From: Candidatus Nomurabacteria bacterium
Lineage (GTDB): Bacteria; Patescibacteriota; Minisyncoccia; Phycocordibacterales; UBA9973
Direction of reading: 5' to 3'
Assembly (NCBI GenBank): GCA_029288725.1
Contig: JARIGS010000016.1
Location: 1 to 41,829 of the forward strand
DNA length: 41,829 nt
A program made the position numbers and the translations under genes. Position 1 is the stretch's first letter, and the number at the start of each line of letters is the position of its first letter. Shown in pieces: positions 1 to 8,135 of the stretch. The notes below the pieces were generated by a model. The model saw nothing but the letters and a program-made list of their open reading frames with translations. It was not told the DNA's origin and ran no database searches.

Positions 1-19
1 AGATGTGTATAAGAGACAG
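1..19 (+). other. Nextera transposon mosaic-end adapter remnant
   Basis: The first 19 bases, AGATGTGTATAAGAGACAG, are exactly the Tn5/Nextera mosaic end used in library preparation. This is untrimmed adapter, not genome. Real sequence begins at about base 20. Confidence 0.97.
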
Positions 20-63
20 ACCTACGGTGGCGCCGTTTCTATTGATTTTATATGTAAAAATTG

Positions 64-69
64 TATAAT
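64..69 (+). promoter_or_regulatory. -10 box for the first gene
   Basis: A perfect TATAAT lies 22 nt before the start codon. The leader that follows is purine-rich and contains AAAGGAATAGAG just before ATG, one of the few Shine-Dalgarno-like sequences in the window. Confidence 0.6.
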
Positions 70-91
70 ATAAAAAAAGAAAGGAATAGAG

Positions 92-952
92 ATGACAAAT
101 GTAAATGAAAGGGCATGGTTTAAGGGCCTTGATGTAGGAGCTATATTTCAAAAAGTTTTCTTAATGATGGGGTTTCGAAAGAAATCCATGACGGAAATAA
201 TTGATAGTATACAGTTGATACCGAAAGAATGTCGGGAACATTATAAAAATTTTTTTGAAGGCGTAGAAGATACATGGACATACGATGAGCCGAAGCATGT
301 TTATCCAGAAGGTGAATTAGAGATTGAGATTATAACTCTCTCTTATACAAGCTGGGTAGAACAAACAAAGCGTTTTAAGGTGCATGACCGAGCGTGGGAC
401 ATATTTATCCACCGTGCGCATCCAATGACCCCGCTTTTCCCTCCACCAATATTGCGTACAGAAAATTTTACTACTAATTTTTCTGAATATGCCAGAGTGT
501 GCAAGGAGGCAACGATACACTTTCCGCGATGTTCAAGGTGTAAAAGACAGCTAATGTGGAGAATTATTAGCACCAAGAACTTTGAAGAAATGTATATCCA
601 GTATGATAACAGAGAATTATACTGTGCTAACAAAACGTGCAGTAATTATCTTGTGCATACCGGTCTTCGGGTGACGGATATAGTGCTGCCAAGCGAAAGA
701 GACACCAAAATTTTTCTTGCGCCATTTGTACGGTCTATAGCGCGTCGTAAAAGGAACATCATTGTTCGTGGTGAAAATCCTCCCATTCCTAAAAGATGGA
801 TACGTTTTTGGACCAAAAGAGGGCACGTATTTCCTCGCACTGCAGGCGTGTATGCCAATGATACGGCGGTAGAAAAACAGTCTAAAAAGTTGGGCCTGCC
901 AGATTACACCGACAATCAGTATGAGCACTTACACCCCTTTCCTAACGGCTAA
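92..952 (+). CDS. Hypothetical protein with a central zinc-ribbon-like Cys4 motif
   Basis: 286 aa of unknown function. The only recognisable feature is a possible metal-binding knuckle pair: Cys147-x2-Cys150 and Cys178-x4-Cys183. A very basic stretch follows (about residues 214-245, rich in Arg and Lys). There is no signal peptide or obvious membrane segment. The Cys4 arrangement plus basic tail could mean nucleic-acid binding, but that is inference. The start has a TATAAT box and a purine-rich AAAGGA leader upstream, and a terminator lies directly after the stop, so this is a monocistronic unit. A+T content is higher than in the following genes. Confidence 0.7.
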   Translation: MTNVNERAWFKGLDVGAIFQKVFLMMGFRKKSMTEIIDSIQLIPKECREHYKNFFEGVEDTWTYDEPKHVYPEGELEIEIITLSYTSWVEQTKRFKVHDRAWDIFIHRAHPMTPLFPPPILRTENFTTNFSEYARVCKEATIHFPRCSRCKRQLMWRIISTKNFEEMYIQYDNRELYCANKTCSNYLVHTGLRVTDIVLPSERDTKIFLAPFVRSIARRKRNIIVRGENPPIPKRWIRFWTKRGHVFPRTAGVYANDTAVEKQSKKLGLPDYTDNQYEHLHPFPNG

Positions 953-958
953 TCAATG

Positions 959-991
959 AGCTCTATCACAAATGTGTATAGAGCTTTTTTT
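959..991 (+). terminator. Rho-independent terminator of the zinc-ribbon gene
   Basis: AGCTCTAT and ATAGAGCT form an 8-bp stem, extended by CACA/TGTG inside the loop, followed by seven T. It begins 6 nt after the stop codon. Its position rules out the earlier in-frame ATG at 956 as the msrA start. Confidence 0.85.
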
Positions 992-1006
992 ATTGCCAAT
1001 GAGGAG

Positions 1007-1012
1007 TACAAT
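1007..1012 (+). promoter_or_regulatory. -10 box (TACAAT), leaderless msrA homologue
   Basis: TACAAT ends 6 nt before the ATG at 1019, the spacing seen at many genes in this window. Transcription would start at or next to the start codon. Confidence 0.6.
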
Positions 1013-1018
1013 CGAAAT

Positions 1019-1579
1019 ATGAAGATAGTATATTTGGGCAGTGGCGGGTTTTGGCTTGCTGAGGCCGTATACAAACGCATACGGGGTGTGGAGGAAGTCA
1101 TTCCCGGCTATATGGGCGGGACAGTTGAGAATCCTTCTCATGAGATAGTGGCAACGGGCAGCACCGGTCATGCTGAGGTGGTGAAGGTTATCTATGATGA
1201 GAATCAGATTGGACTTCATGAACTATTGCAGGTGTTTTTTGCCCTCCACGACTCAGTTGCACCGGCTCATGCCATGCACGGTGTGGGATCGCAGTATCGT
1301 TCGGTTATTTTTTATACTGACGATGGGGAAGCGGAGGCGGTTGATGAGCGGAACGGTCAGGCCATTGGCGTAATACCGCAGATGGTGGCGGAAGTGCAGG
1401 CAGGATTGCCCGAGGGAGTATCCGTTGCCACTTCGATAATGACTGCCACGGTATTTTATCCTGCCGATCAGGCTCACTATGACTACTACGGCCAGCATGC
1501 CGATGCGGCGTTTTCGGTGGCCGTCATAGAACCGAAACTGCAGGAACTGCGGGGGAAATTCTCAAGTCTTTTTTCATAA
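1019..1579 (+). CDS. MsrA-family protein lacking the catalytic cysteine
   Basis: 186 aa, clearly homologous to peptide methionine-S-oxide reductase A. It keeps the landmarks G-F-W-x2-E (residues 10-15), PGYMGG, GSQYRSVIFY and FYPADQAHYDYY. The GCFW catalytic motif reads GGFW: residue 10 is Gly, and the second Cys of GCFWC is Leu. The protein has no Cys at all, so the resolving cysteines are gone too. Normal sulfenic-acid chemistry is impossible; it may bind methionine sulfoxide or have another role, or be decaying while still open. The start at 1019 is preferred because a terminator occupies 959-991 and a TACAAT box lies 6 nt upstream. Confidence 0.88.
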   Translation: MKIVYLGSGGFWLAEAVYKRIRGVEEVIPGYMGGTVENPSHEIVATGSTGHAEVVKVIYDENQIGLHELLQVFFALHDSVAPAHAMHGVGSQYRSVIFYTDDGEAEAVDERNGQAIGVIPQMVAEVQAGLPEGVSVATSIMTATVFYPADQAHYDYYGQHADAAFSVAVIEPKLQELRGKFSSLFS

Positions 1580-1631
1580 TTTCTTCAGATAAAATTGATA
1601 CCCAATTGTTTATGATGCACTCATGGTCTGC

Positions 1632-1637
1632 TATACT
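1632..1637 (+). promoter_or_regulatory. Extended -10 box (TGC TATACT), leaderless VirD4-like gene
   Basis: TGCTATACT ends 6 nt before the ATG at 1644. This spacing argues for that start over the in-frame ATG at 1623, which lies upstream of the box. Confidence 0.65.
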
Positions 1638-1643
1638 TATAGT

Positions 1644-3512
1644 ATGACCGTACCCTACGATCCTGAGCACATTACGTACATTGCGGAAACTGACTATCGT
1701 AACCAGCGAACACGGTTTGGTATAAAGAGCCGTGATCGTACCCGTCACATGTATGTCATCGGTAAGTCCGGTGTTGGTAAGTCAACGCTTTTGGAAAACA
1801 TGGCCATTCAGGACATTGTCCGTGGCGAGGGCTTGGCAGTGCTTGATCCGCACGGTAGTTTTGCCGAGAAAATGCTCGACTATATTCCTGAGCACCGTAT
1901 CAAGGATGTCATTTATTTTGCACCGTTTGATACCGAAAACCCAATTTCATTCAACGTTCTGGAAGACGTTGGAGCGGACAAGCGTCACTTCGTGGCATCC
2001 GGCTTGATGAGTACCTTCAAGAAGATCTGGGTTGATGCCTGGAGTGCCCGCATGGAATACATCCTCAATAACATATTGCTGGCATTGCTGGAGTCTCCTG
2101 ATGCGACCTTGCTCGGAGTAAACCGTATGCTTTCTGACAAGGCCTTTCGCGACAAAACCGTAGCCGGCGTTACGGATCCGGGAGTGAAAGCCTTTTGGAC
2201 CGACGAGTTCGCAAAGTACGGTGACCGTTACATGCAGGAAGCCGGTGCTGCCATTCAGAACAAGATTGGTCAGTTTACCGCCAGTCCGCTTATTCGTAAC
2301 CTCATTGGTCAGCCCAAATCAAGTTTCGATATTCGTGCCGCGATGGACAATCAGAAGATACTAATTGTGAACCTGTCCAAAGGCCGTATCGGCGAACAGA
2401 ATACGAGTCTGCTTGGTAGTATGATTATCACCAAAATTTACCTGGCTGCCATGAGTCGTGCCGACGCTAGCCCTACTCGCCTGGCTGAATTGCCGAACTT
2501 CTACTTCTACGTCGACGAATTCCAGTCATTTGCCAATGAATCATTCGCAAACATTCTATCCGAAGCCCGTAAGTACAAACTCGCGCTTGTCATTGCCCAT
2601 CAGTATGTGGCGCAAATGGAAGAATCCGTTCGCGATGCCGTCTTTGGCAACGTAGGAACCAGTATCAGTTTCCGTGTCGGGCCATTGGATGGGGAATTAC
2701 TGGAAAAGGTATTCTCACCGCAATTTACTGCTAACGATCTCGTCAATCTTGGTATGGCCCAGATTTACCTTTCCCTGCTTATCAATGATATGGGATCAGC
2801 ACCGTTTTCCGCTCGTACGTTGCCGCCAGTACCGCGCCCAACCATAACGTATCGCAATGATGTCATTGAATCTTCCCGTATGCATTACACTCAACCTCGT
2901 GATGTTGTAGAAAAGAATATCAATGATTGGTTTAGTAAGGACACGCGCCCCAATGACCTTGCGGGTCAGCCTACTCCAGCAGCGGCGTCCGATAAGCCGA
3001 AACCACGATTTGAACAAGCACCTCGTCCACAATTCCAAAAACCCGCCGCTACACATACCCCTTTCAAAAAAGTCTTTACCGCTACGCCACCAGCTGCCCC
3101 TTCGGCAGAAAACACCAACCCTGCTCCTCGGGTATTTCAGTCTGTTGCAAAAACAACAGTGGTAGGATCAAAACCAAAACCAGCCGCTGCACCGCTTAGT
3201 CCCGCACTGTCAGAACTGCTTGCCTCGCTTGATGGTGCTCCGGCACCAAAAACTGAGACCCCGGTTGCTCAGGCTGCACCCTTTACTGACGAAAAGCCTC
3301 TAAAGGAAAGCATTCCACCAGTGAAATTAACCGAACGCGGTCCAACCGACAAAAACCGTGACTTATTGAAAGCAGCATTGCAGAAAGTAGTACCAGTTAC
3401 CGCTACACCTAAAGCTCCCGTCCCAGCTCCTCAACCAGCTCCCGCACCTCAGGTTATCGCATCACAGCCAGAAGAAATCTCTTATCAGGCACTCCGTAAC
3501 GTCTTAGAATAA
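1644..3512 (+). CDS. VirD4/TraD-like type IV coupling ATPase
   Basis: 622 aa. A P-loop ATPase of the FtsK/VirD4 (DUF87, TraM-recognition) superfamily. Walker A is GKSGVGKST at residues 40-48, followed by VLDPHGSFAE typical of this family. Walker B is FYFYVDEFQSF with Asp291-Glu292, and a HQY sensor region comes later. From about residue 410 the protein is a long Pro/Ala/Lys-rich, probably disordered tail. No N-terminal membrane segments are visible, unlike classical VirD4, so it is probably cytosolic or recruited. Relatives are common in Patescibacteria and are usually annotated as type IV secretion DNA-binding proteins. They may power pili or DNA transfer, but the substrate is unknown. The next gene follows after 11 nt and encodes a secreted protein. 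Confidence 0.88.
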   Translation: MTVPYDPEHITYIAETDYRNQRTRFGIKSRDRTRHMYVIGKSGVGKSTLLENMAIQDIVRGEGLAVLDPHGSFAEKMLDYIPEHRIKDVIYFAPFDTENPISFNVLEDVGADKRHFVASGLMSTFKKIWVDAWSARMEYILNNILLALLESPDATLLGVNRMLSDKAFRDKTVAGVTDPGVKAFWTDEFAKYGDRYMQEAGAAIQNKIGQFTASPLIRNLIGQPKSSFDIRAAMDNQKILIVNLSKGRIGEQNTSLLGSMIITKIYLAAMSRADASPTRLAELPNFYFYVDEFQSFANESFANILSEARKYKLALVIAHQYVAQMEESVRDAVFGNVGTSISFRVGPLDGELLEKVFSPQFTANDLVNLGMAQIYLSLLINDMGSAPFSARTLPPVPRPTITYRNDVIESSRMHYTQPRDVVEKNINDWFSKDTRPNDLAGQPTPAAASDKPKPRFEQAPRPQFQKPAATHTPFKKVFTATPPAAPSAENTNPAPRVFQSVAKTTVVGSKPKPAAAPLSPALSELLASLDGAPAPKTETPVAQAAPFTDEKPLKESIPPVKLTERGPTDKNRDLLKAALQKVVPVTATPKAPVPAPQPAPAPQVIASQPEEISYQALRNVLE

Positions 3513-3523
3513 CTCCTCTCAAT

Positions 3524-4693
3524 ATGAAATACTTTTTACCGCTCCTGTTCGGCGCGTGGCTTTTGCCGCTTGTTGCCTCTGCTGCCGTGAAGATTAATGA
3601 AGTGGCCTGGATGGGTACTGCCAAGAGTCAGTACAGTGAATGGATTGAATTATATAATGACGGTGACCAAGCAGTGTCACTGGCCGGCTGGAAACTGTAT
3701 GTTACTGGTAGCGAGGTACTGTTTACCCTTAGCAAAACCATTGCCGCCCATGGATATCTCCTCGTTGAGCGCACCACCGCCAGTGCTCCTGATGCAGTTC
3801 CTGGCATTAATGATGAATCAGGAACATTTGGAGGTGGGGGATTAAATAATGCCGGAGACAACCTTTCGTTAAAGGATAGCAAGGGTACCACTATTGATAC
3901 CTTGTCCTACAGCGGTGGTTGGCCTGCTGGTGACGCCCAAACCAAAGATACGATGCAATGGAATGGACAGAAATGGATTACGGCACCCGGTACTCCCGAT
4001 GCGGCCAATGCCACGGTTGCTGATGCACTGCCCGCTAGTACCAGTAACAGTGGTACTAGCTCCTCAAGCAGCACCTCCTCTGGTGCGTCTTCTTCCGGAG
4101 CAAGTTCGTCTACCAGTAGTCAAAAAACAACTGCTACAACAAGAACCAAGACCAGTACTACCACTTCCAAGCTTACTGTCACTGTCCCCAAAAGTCTTTT
4201 TCAGGGGGTGCGCAATGAATTTGATCCGACCTTCGATTTGCCACTTACCTTGAAAACTCCGCAAGGATATTTTTATTGGAATATGGGGGATGGCACGACG
4301 TTTATGCAGTCAACACTGACCCCAATTGCTTATACCTATCATTATGCGGGCGCCTATACGGTTAGTCTTTCCTACTTTTCTTCACCGGCCGCTTCGCTTC
4401 CGTTTTTGCAGACTACGGCAAATGCCGTAGTAACGGCACCGATCGCAACCCTTACTGTGCTCAACAATGGCGCAGCGTTGCAGATTGCCAATGATGGTAC
4501 AAAAATGATGGACATTGGTCAGTGGCCTATTACTACAACCTATGGCATGCGCGCCATGCCGCCAATGACAATTATCGCGGCAAAATCACACATCATTGTG
4601 ACCGCTGCATCACTGGGATTACCCTCAATACAAAATCCAAGATTGAGTACGCCGGATGGAACGGTGGTCCAGGGAAAGACGGTCAAAAAATAA
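3524..4693 (+). CDS. Secreted lamin-tail-domain protein with PKD-like domain
   Basis: 389 aa. It has a Sec signal peptide (residues 1-20, hydrophobic, ending VASA) and then a lamin-tail domain beginning VKINEVAWMG with the typical EWIELYN (about 21-135). A low-complexity Ser/Thr linker follows (about 170-220). Next is a PKD-like Ig domain with WNMGDGTTF and YTYHYAGAYTVSLSY (about 232-290). The C-terminus (about 315-385) resembles a second, incomplete lamin-tail domain. It is expected on the cell surface, anchored or released, probably binding partners or DNA. Only 11 nt separate it from the ATPase gene, so they form one operon, and the protein may be a substrate or surface partner of that machine (inference). 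Confidence 0.82.
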   Translation: MKYFLPLLFGAWLLPLVASAAVKINEVAWMGTAKSQYSEWIELYNDGDQAVSLAGWKLYVTGSEVLFTLSKTIAAHGYLLVERTTASAPDAVPGINDESGTFGGGGLNNAGDNLSLKDSKGTTIDTLSYSGGWPAGDAQTKDTMQWNGQKWITAPGTPDAANATVADALPASTSNSGTSSSSSTSSGASSSGASSSTSSQKTTATTRTKTSTTTSKLTVTVPKSLFQGVRNEFDPTFDLPLTLKTPQGYFYWNMGDGTTFMQSTLTPIAYTYHYAGAYTVSLSYFSSPAASLPFLQTTANAVVTAPIATLTVLNNGAALQIANDGTKMMDIGQWPITTTYGMRAMPPMTIIAAKSHIIVTAASLGLPSIQNPRLSTPDGTVVQGKTVKK

Positions 4694-4734
4694 TCAAAAA
4701 TACTACCCGCACATTGTGCGGGTAGTATTTTTGA
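4694..4734. terminator. Bidirectional terminator, 19-bp perfect stem
   Basis: Perfect 19-bp arms with an ATT loop, flanked by an A-run and a T-run. It starts immediately after the stop of the lamin-tail gene and lies before the 3' end of the convergent anti-sigma gene at 4764, so it can serve both. Confidence 0.85.
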
Positions 4735-4763
4735 TATTGGGCCTTGTTTTACTCCACCACCTT

Positions 4764-5531
4764 TTAAGGGGTAGTAGGAGTAACTGGTTGGACAGAAGGA
4801 GTTTGAGTGGTGGCCTGTAGGGCTGCACTTGCAGTACTTGGTACGGTGTTCACGGCAGTATTCAAATTATCAATTTCCTTTGAAATGATCTGGACTTCCT
4901 GATTTGAGACTTTTTGAAGGGTTGCGTCAACGGTCTTGATAGCATCAACCTTACCAGTGTCATTGGCAGTTGTTGCGTTGGCAGTATTCTGAAGCGATAC
5001 TTTATTTGCCTTGAGGGTTTGTTCCAATGAGGCGGTAACCGTGAGGGCGGTATCAGGAGCCTGGGCACTGAGGGTAGTGAGGTCTGCTGAAAGCGCGGCA
5101 ACGTGGTCATTAATAGCATTTTCGGCAGTCTGCTGTTTTGCAGGAGTAAGGGCATTGCTGTTAGCCAATGTTTGGATTTCATTCACGCGAGTCTCAATGC
5201 GATTTTTCTGCCACAAGACCTTTTCCTCAGGAGTTTTCAAAAATAGCCCTTTCACTTCCTCGTTGACATTGATCTTGAATGAGTAGAGCGGATCACCAGG
5301 GAGGGCATTGTTTGCAACCGCAGAAACACTACCGGCAATAAATACCACAAAAAGCATACTGGAGAGAGCGATGCGAAGACCATGCTGTACGCCGCGCTTG
5401 AAAAATGAGTCAGTGACCAAGACCGGAGAGGCGATAACGATGCGAGCAGCATGAGCGCGCATCAAGTTACGCTCCTCGGTAGTCAGCGTGATGTCCTTTA
5501 GGTTTTTCAGTTTTGCTAATTTGGTTTCCAT
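4764..5531 (-). CDS. Membrane anti-sigma factor-like protein (DUF5667-type)
   Basis: 255 aa. A short cytosolic N-terminus (1-50) precedes one transmembrane helix (about 52-75, IALSSMLFVVFIAGSVSAV). An extracytoplasmic helical region starts ALPGDPLYSFKINVNEEVK, the signature of the DUF5667 domain, and continues through EEKVLWQKNRIETRVNEI. The tail is Thr/Pro/Gln-rich. The gene overlaps the end of the upstream ECF sigma gene by 16 nt, so the two are co-translated. This arrangement is typical of a sigma factor and its membrane-bound antagonist. The inhibitory role is inferred from the context; the cytosolic part lacks an obvious zinc anti-sigma motif. Confidence 0.8.
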   Translation of the reverse strand: METKLAKLKNLKDITLTTEERNLMRAHAARIVIASPVLVTDSFFKRGVQHGLRIALSSMLFVVFIAGSVSAVANNALPGDPLYSFKINVNEEVKGLFLKTPEEKVLWQKNRIETRVNEIQTLANSNALTPAKQQTAENAINDHVAALSADLTTLSAQAPDTALTVTASLEQTLKANKVSLQNTANATTANDTGKVDAIKTVDATLQKVSNQEVQIISKEIDNLNTAVNTVPSTASAALQATTQTPSVQPVTPTTP

Positions 5532-6070
5532 GAGTGTTCTTGTTGGATGCGTTCCTTTTCATCGAAATGACCGCGCATTTTTTTGAGGATACGGTGGATT
5601 TTGACGGTCATGGCATTGACCGTCTTGCCATACATTTCGGCAATAGCCTCAATGGGCTTTTCCTCGGTGTAGCGCAAATAAATGATTTGCTGATCTTCCT
5701 CACTGAGCAGTTCGAGTATCCCTCGTACGGTCTCAATGTCATCTGCCCTAAATACCTCGTCGACAGTCCTGCTCGTCCCGGGATCAAATCCCGCCTCCAT
5801 GAGGCTATCGAGCGAAGCCGACTTCGACTTTTTGAAAAAATCGATAACGGCGTTGCGGGCAGTGCGGTAGAGAAAGGCTTCTGGATTATCAATCGTTTTG
5901 CCGGATGCTAGATAGAGCCAGGTCTTGGTAAAGGTGTCCTGGGTAATATCAAGAGCGACCGGTCGATTGGTGACCCTGAAATAGATAAAACGGAAGATTG
6001 CGTCTTGGTAGGTTTCCACCATGTCAAAAAAGTGCTGTTCCTTGTCCTTAGACGATTCATCGGGGTGCAT
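5516..6070 (-). CDS. ECF-type RNA polymerase sigma factor
   Basis: 184 aa. The sigma-2 region (about 20-85) contains FRFIYFRV and ALDITQDTFTKTW. The sigma-4 region (about 118-170) contains LSEEDQQIIYLRYTEEKPIEAIAEMYGKTVNAMTVKIHRILKKM, a helix-turn-helix for -35 recognition. Size and domain pair fit the ECF sigma-70 family. The ATG at 6070 was chosen over the in-frame GTG at 6085 because a TATACT box (6077-6082) ends exactly 6 nt before it. The gene overlaps the anti-sigma gene downstream. Candidate function: response to an envelope signal. Confidence 0.9.
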   Translation of the reverse strand: MHPDESSKDKEQHFFDMVETYQDAIFRFIYFRVTNRPVALDITQDTFTKTWLYLASGKTIDNPEAFLYRTARNAVIDFFKKSKSASLDSLMEAGFDPGTSRTVDEVFRADDIETVRGILELLSEEDQQIIYLRYTEEKPIEAIAEMYGKTVNAMTVKIHRILKKMRGHFDEKERIQQEHSWKPN

Positions 6071-6076
6071 ATTACA

Positions 6077-6082
6077 AGTATA
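6077..6082 (-). promoter_or_regulatory. -10 box (TATACT), leaderless sigma factor gene
   Basis: On the minus strand, TATACT ends 6 nt before the ATG at 6070, with TG upstream (TGTATACT). It implies a leaderless sigma factor mRNA. Confidence 0.6.
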
Positions 6083-6125
6083 CACAACACAACGAACTTT
6101 AATAGGGCTTTAGGGCACTTTTTGC

Positions 6126-6131
6126 TATACT
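6126..6131 (+). promoter_or_regulatory. Extended -10 box (TGC TATACT), leaderless oxidoreductase gene
   Basis: TGCTATACT ends exactly 6 nt before the ATG at 6138. No Shine-Dalgarno sequence is present. Confidence 0.65.
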
Positions 6132-6137
6132 TTTGCC

Positions 6138-7355
6138 ATGAATGAACAGCCAAAACGGACCAGCATAGTAATTATCGGAGGAGGATTTGCCGGTATTGCG
6201 GCTGTTCGAAAGCTCCAAAAAAGTGGCCAGCCGATCGATATTACCATGGTCTCAAAAAGCCCAAATTTTCAGTATTATCCGAGCCTCTACCGTATGGTAG
6301 TGGGCGCATCAGTGAACCAGGTCTCAATCCCGCTCACCAAGATTGTTTCTCGGAACGTCCGTCTGGTGATCGATACGTATACGGGTGTCGATACACAACG
6401 TAAGGCCATAACCCTGCAAAGCGGTACGGAAATCTCATACGACTATCTCGTGATGGCATTGGGCAGTGAGCCGAATTATTTCGGCATCGATGGCATGGAA
6501 ACACATTCGAAAAGTTTCCTCTCAGTTGATAAGGCACGCGGACTCAATCAGTACTACAAATCATTGATTGGCAGTGCGAAGACGCTTCCTCGCGATGAAG
6601 CATTGATGAAATTGCGCACGATTATCGTTGGTGCCGGACCATCCGGTGTTGAGTTGGCAGGAGTGCTACGAGGCTACTTGGTGCAGGAGGCGAGACGGCA
6701 GAAGGTAGATCCTACGCTGATCAAGATTGATCTATTGGATTCTGGTCCGCGTGTCTTAGCTGCTATTCCAGAACGAGCATCTGCATTGGTTCGTGATCAG
6801 TTGCAGCGAAAGGGCGTGACTGTCTATTCGAACTACGGCGTTAATGCCTGCGATGAGAACTGTGTCATTGTGGCTGATAAGAACAATCCTGCGGCGCCTG
6901 TTGAAAACATCCACATGGAAGCTGGCACCGTTATATGGACGGCTGGTACAAAAATCAGTACTGCATTTGCTGCCATCCCCGGTGTTACTATGACTGATCG
7001 CAAGCGCGTAGTGGTTACGCCAACGCTAACCCTACCGACTGATGACACTCTCTACGTTGCGGGAGATGGATCGGGCACACCATATAGTGGCTTGGCCCAA
7101 ACCGCCATCGATCAAGGAGACTATGTCGCTGAGACATTGCTTCGCCGCATTGCAGGCAAGTCAGTGGCGCCTTACGAACCGAAGCAGGGTGTCTTTGTCA
7201 TTCCCGTGGGTAAGCATTGGGCTATCCTGAATTATAAGGATATCGTACTGTACGGATTTTTCCCATGGATATTGCGTATCATGATTGATGCACGATACTT
7301 CCTCAGTATTACCAGTCTGTGGAATGTCCTTGGGATGCTAAGAAATGAGTCATAG
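6138..7355 (+). CDS. ndh: Type II NADH dehydrogenase-like FAD oxidoreductase
   Basis: 405 aa. Two Rossmann folds are visible: the FAD-binding IVIIGGGFAGIAAVRKL (about 10-26) and the NAD(P)H-binding TIIVGAGPSGVELAG (about 160-175). The FAD motif near the C-terminus reads LYVAGDGSGTPYSGLAQTAIDQG. Length and layout fit NDH-2 or sulfide:quinone reductase-like proteins. The C-terminal 50 residues are hydrophobic/amphipathic (DIVLYGFFPWILRIMIDARY), consistent with membrane attachment for quinone reduction. It would pass electrons from NADH to quinone without proton pumping; exact substrates cannot be read from the sequence. The methyltransferase gene starts one base after its stop codon, so both are probably co-transcribed. 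Confidence 0.85.
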   Translation: MNEQPKRTSIVIIGGGFAGIAAVRKLQKSGQPIDITMVSKSPNFQYYPSLYRMVVGASVNQVSIPLTKIVSRNVRLVIDTYTGVDTQRKAITLQSGTEISYDYLVMALGSEPNYFGIDGMETHSKSFLSVDKARGLNQYYKSLIGSAKTLPRDEALMKLRTIIVGAGPSGVELAGVLRGYLVQEARRQKVDPTLIKIDLLDSGPRVLAAIPERASALVRDQLQRKGVTVYSNYGVNACDENCVIVADKNNPAAPVENIHMEAGTVIWTAGTKISTAFAAIPGVTMTDRKRVVVTPTLTLPTDDTLYVAGDGSGTPYSGLAQTAIDQGDYVAETLLRRIAGKSVAPYEPKQGVFVIPVGKHWAILNYKDIVLYGFFPWILRIMIDARYFLSITSLWNVLGMLRNES

Positions 7356-7356
7356 T

Positions 7357-8121
7357 ATGAGTACGGATTGGAACAATGTTGCCCAGTGGTATGACCAGTA
7401 TCTAGTCGGGGAGGATACCTACCAGGCTCAGGTAATAGCGCCGAACCTTGTGCGATTGCTTGCTCCTCGTGCCGGACAGCGTATCTTGGACGTTGCGTGT
7501 GGTCAGGGATACTTCGCACGAATGTGCGCTGACAAAGGAGCACAGATTGTTGGCGTGGATCAGTCGACAACATTGATCGAAAAGGCCAAGGCTCAGGCTG
7601 GAGCAAACGAACTGTACATTACCGGTAATGCTGAAACGTTGGATGCCTATAAGATTGAACCGTGCGATACGGTCTTCTCAGTGCTTGCTTTGGAAAATAT
7701 TAAAAATATTGCTGGGGTAATGAGCGGCATACAGCAGGTGATGAAGCCTGATGGCAAGGTTGTCTTTGTACTTCTGCATCCTGCTTTTCGCATCCCCCAG
7801 CACAGTGACTGGGGCTATGACACCAAGCGGACAGTGCAGTATCGTCGGATAGATAAATATCTTTCGGAAGTAAATATTCAGATTGAGCTTGCGCCATTCA
7901 AGGGAAGTAAGGATGTGAAGAAAGTAACGACAACCACCTTCCATCGTTCACTGCAGTGGTATATGAAGGCATTTCGCAATGCCGGTTTTGCTATTACTAA
8001 CATTGAAGAATGGATTTCGCACAAGACCTCTCAGCCAGGACCTCGTCAGCATGCTGAGGACACTGCCCGCAAGGAAATCCCGATGTTTATGGCGATAGAG
8101 CTCAAGAAGATAGGCCAATAG
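7357..8121 (+). CDS. Class I SAM-dependent methyltransferase
   Basis: 254 aa. The motif I glycine loop is ILDVACGQGYFARM, motif II-like GVDQSTTLIEKAK and motif IV-like DTVFSVLALENIKN, as in the UbiE/COQ5-type methyltransferase group. The substrate is unknown. Starting at 7357 gives the junction TAG-T-ATG after the oxidoreductase stop, identical to two other coupled junctions in this window; an alternative in-frame ATG at 7345 would overlap that gene by 11 nt. Quinone biosynthesis would suit the neighbouring quinone-linked oxidoreductase, but this is inference. The stop is followed after 14 nt by the twin-hairpin element. Confidence 0.85.
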   Translation: MSTDWNNVAQWYDQYLVGEDTYQAQVIAPNLVRLLAPRAGQRILDVACGQGYFARMCADKGAQIVGVDQSTTLIEKAKAQAGANELYITGNAETLDAYKIEPCDTVFSVLALENIKNIAGVMSGIQQVMKPDGKVVFVLLHPAFRIPQHSDWGYDTKRTVQYRRIDKYLSEVNIQIELAPFKGSKDVKKVTTTTFHRSLQWYMKAFRNAGFAITNIEEWISHKTSQPGPRQHAEDTARKEIPMFMAIELKKIGQ

Positions 8122-8135
8122 ATAGGGCTGACTTT

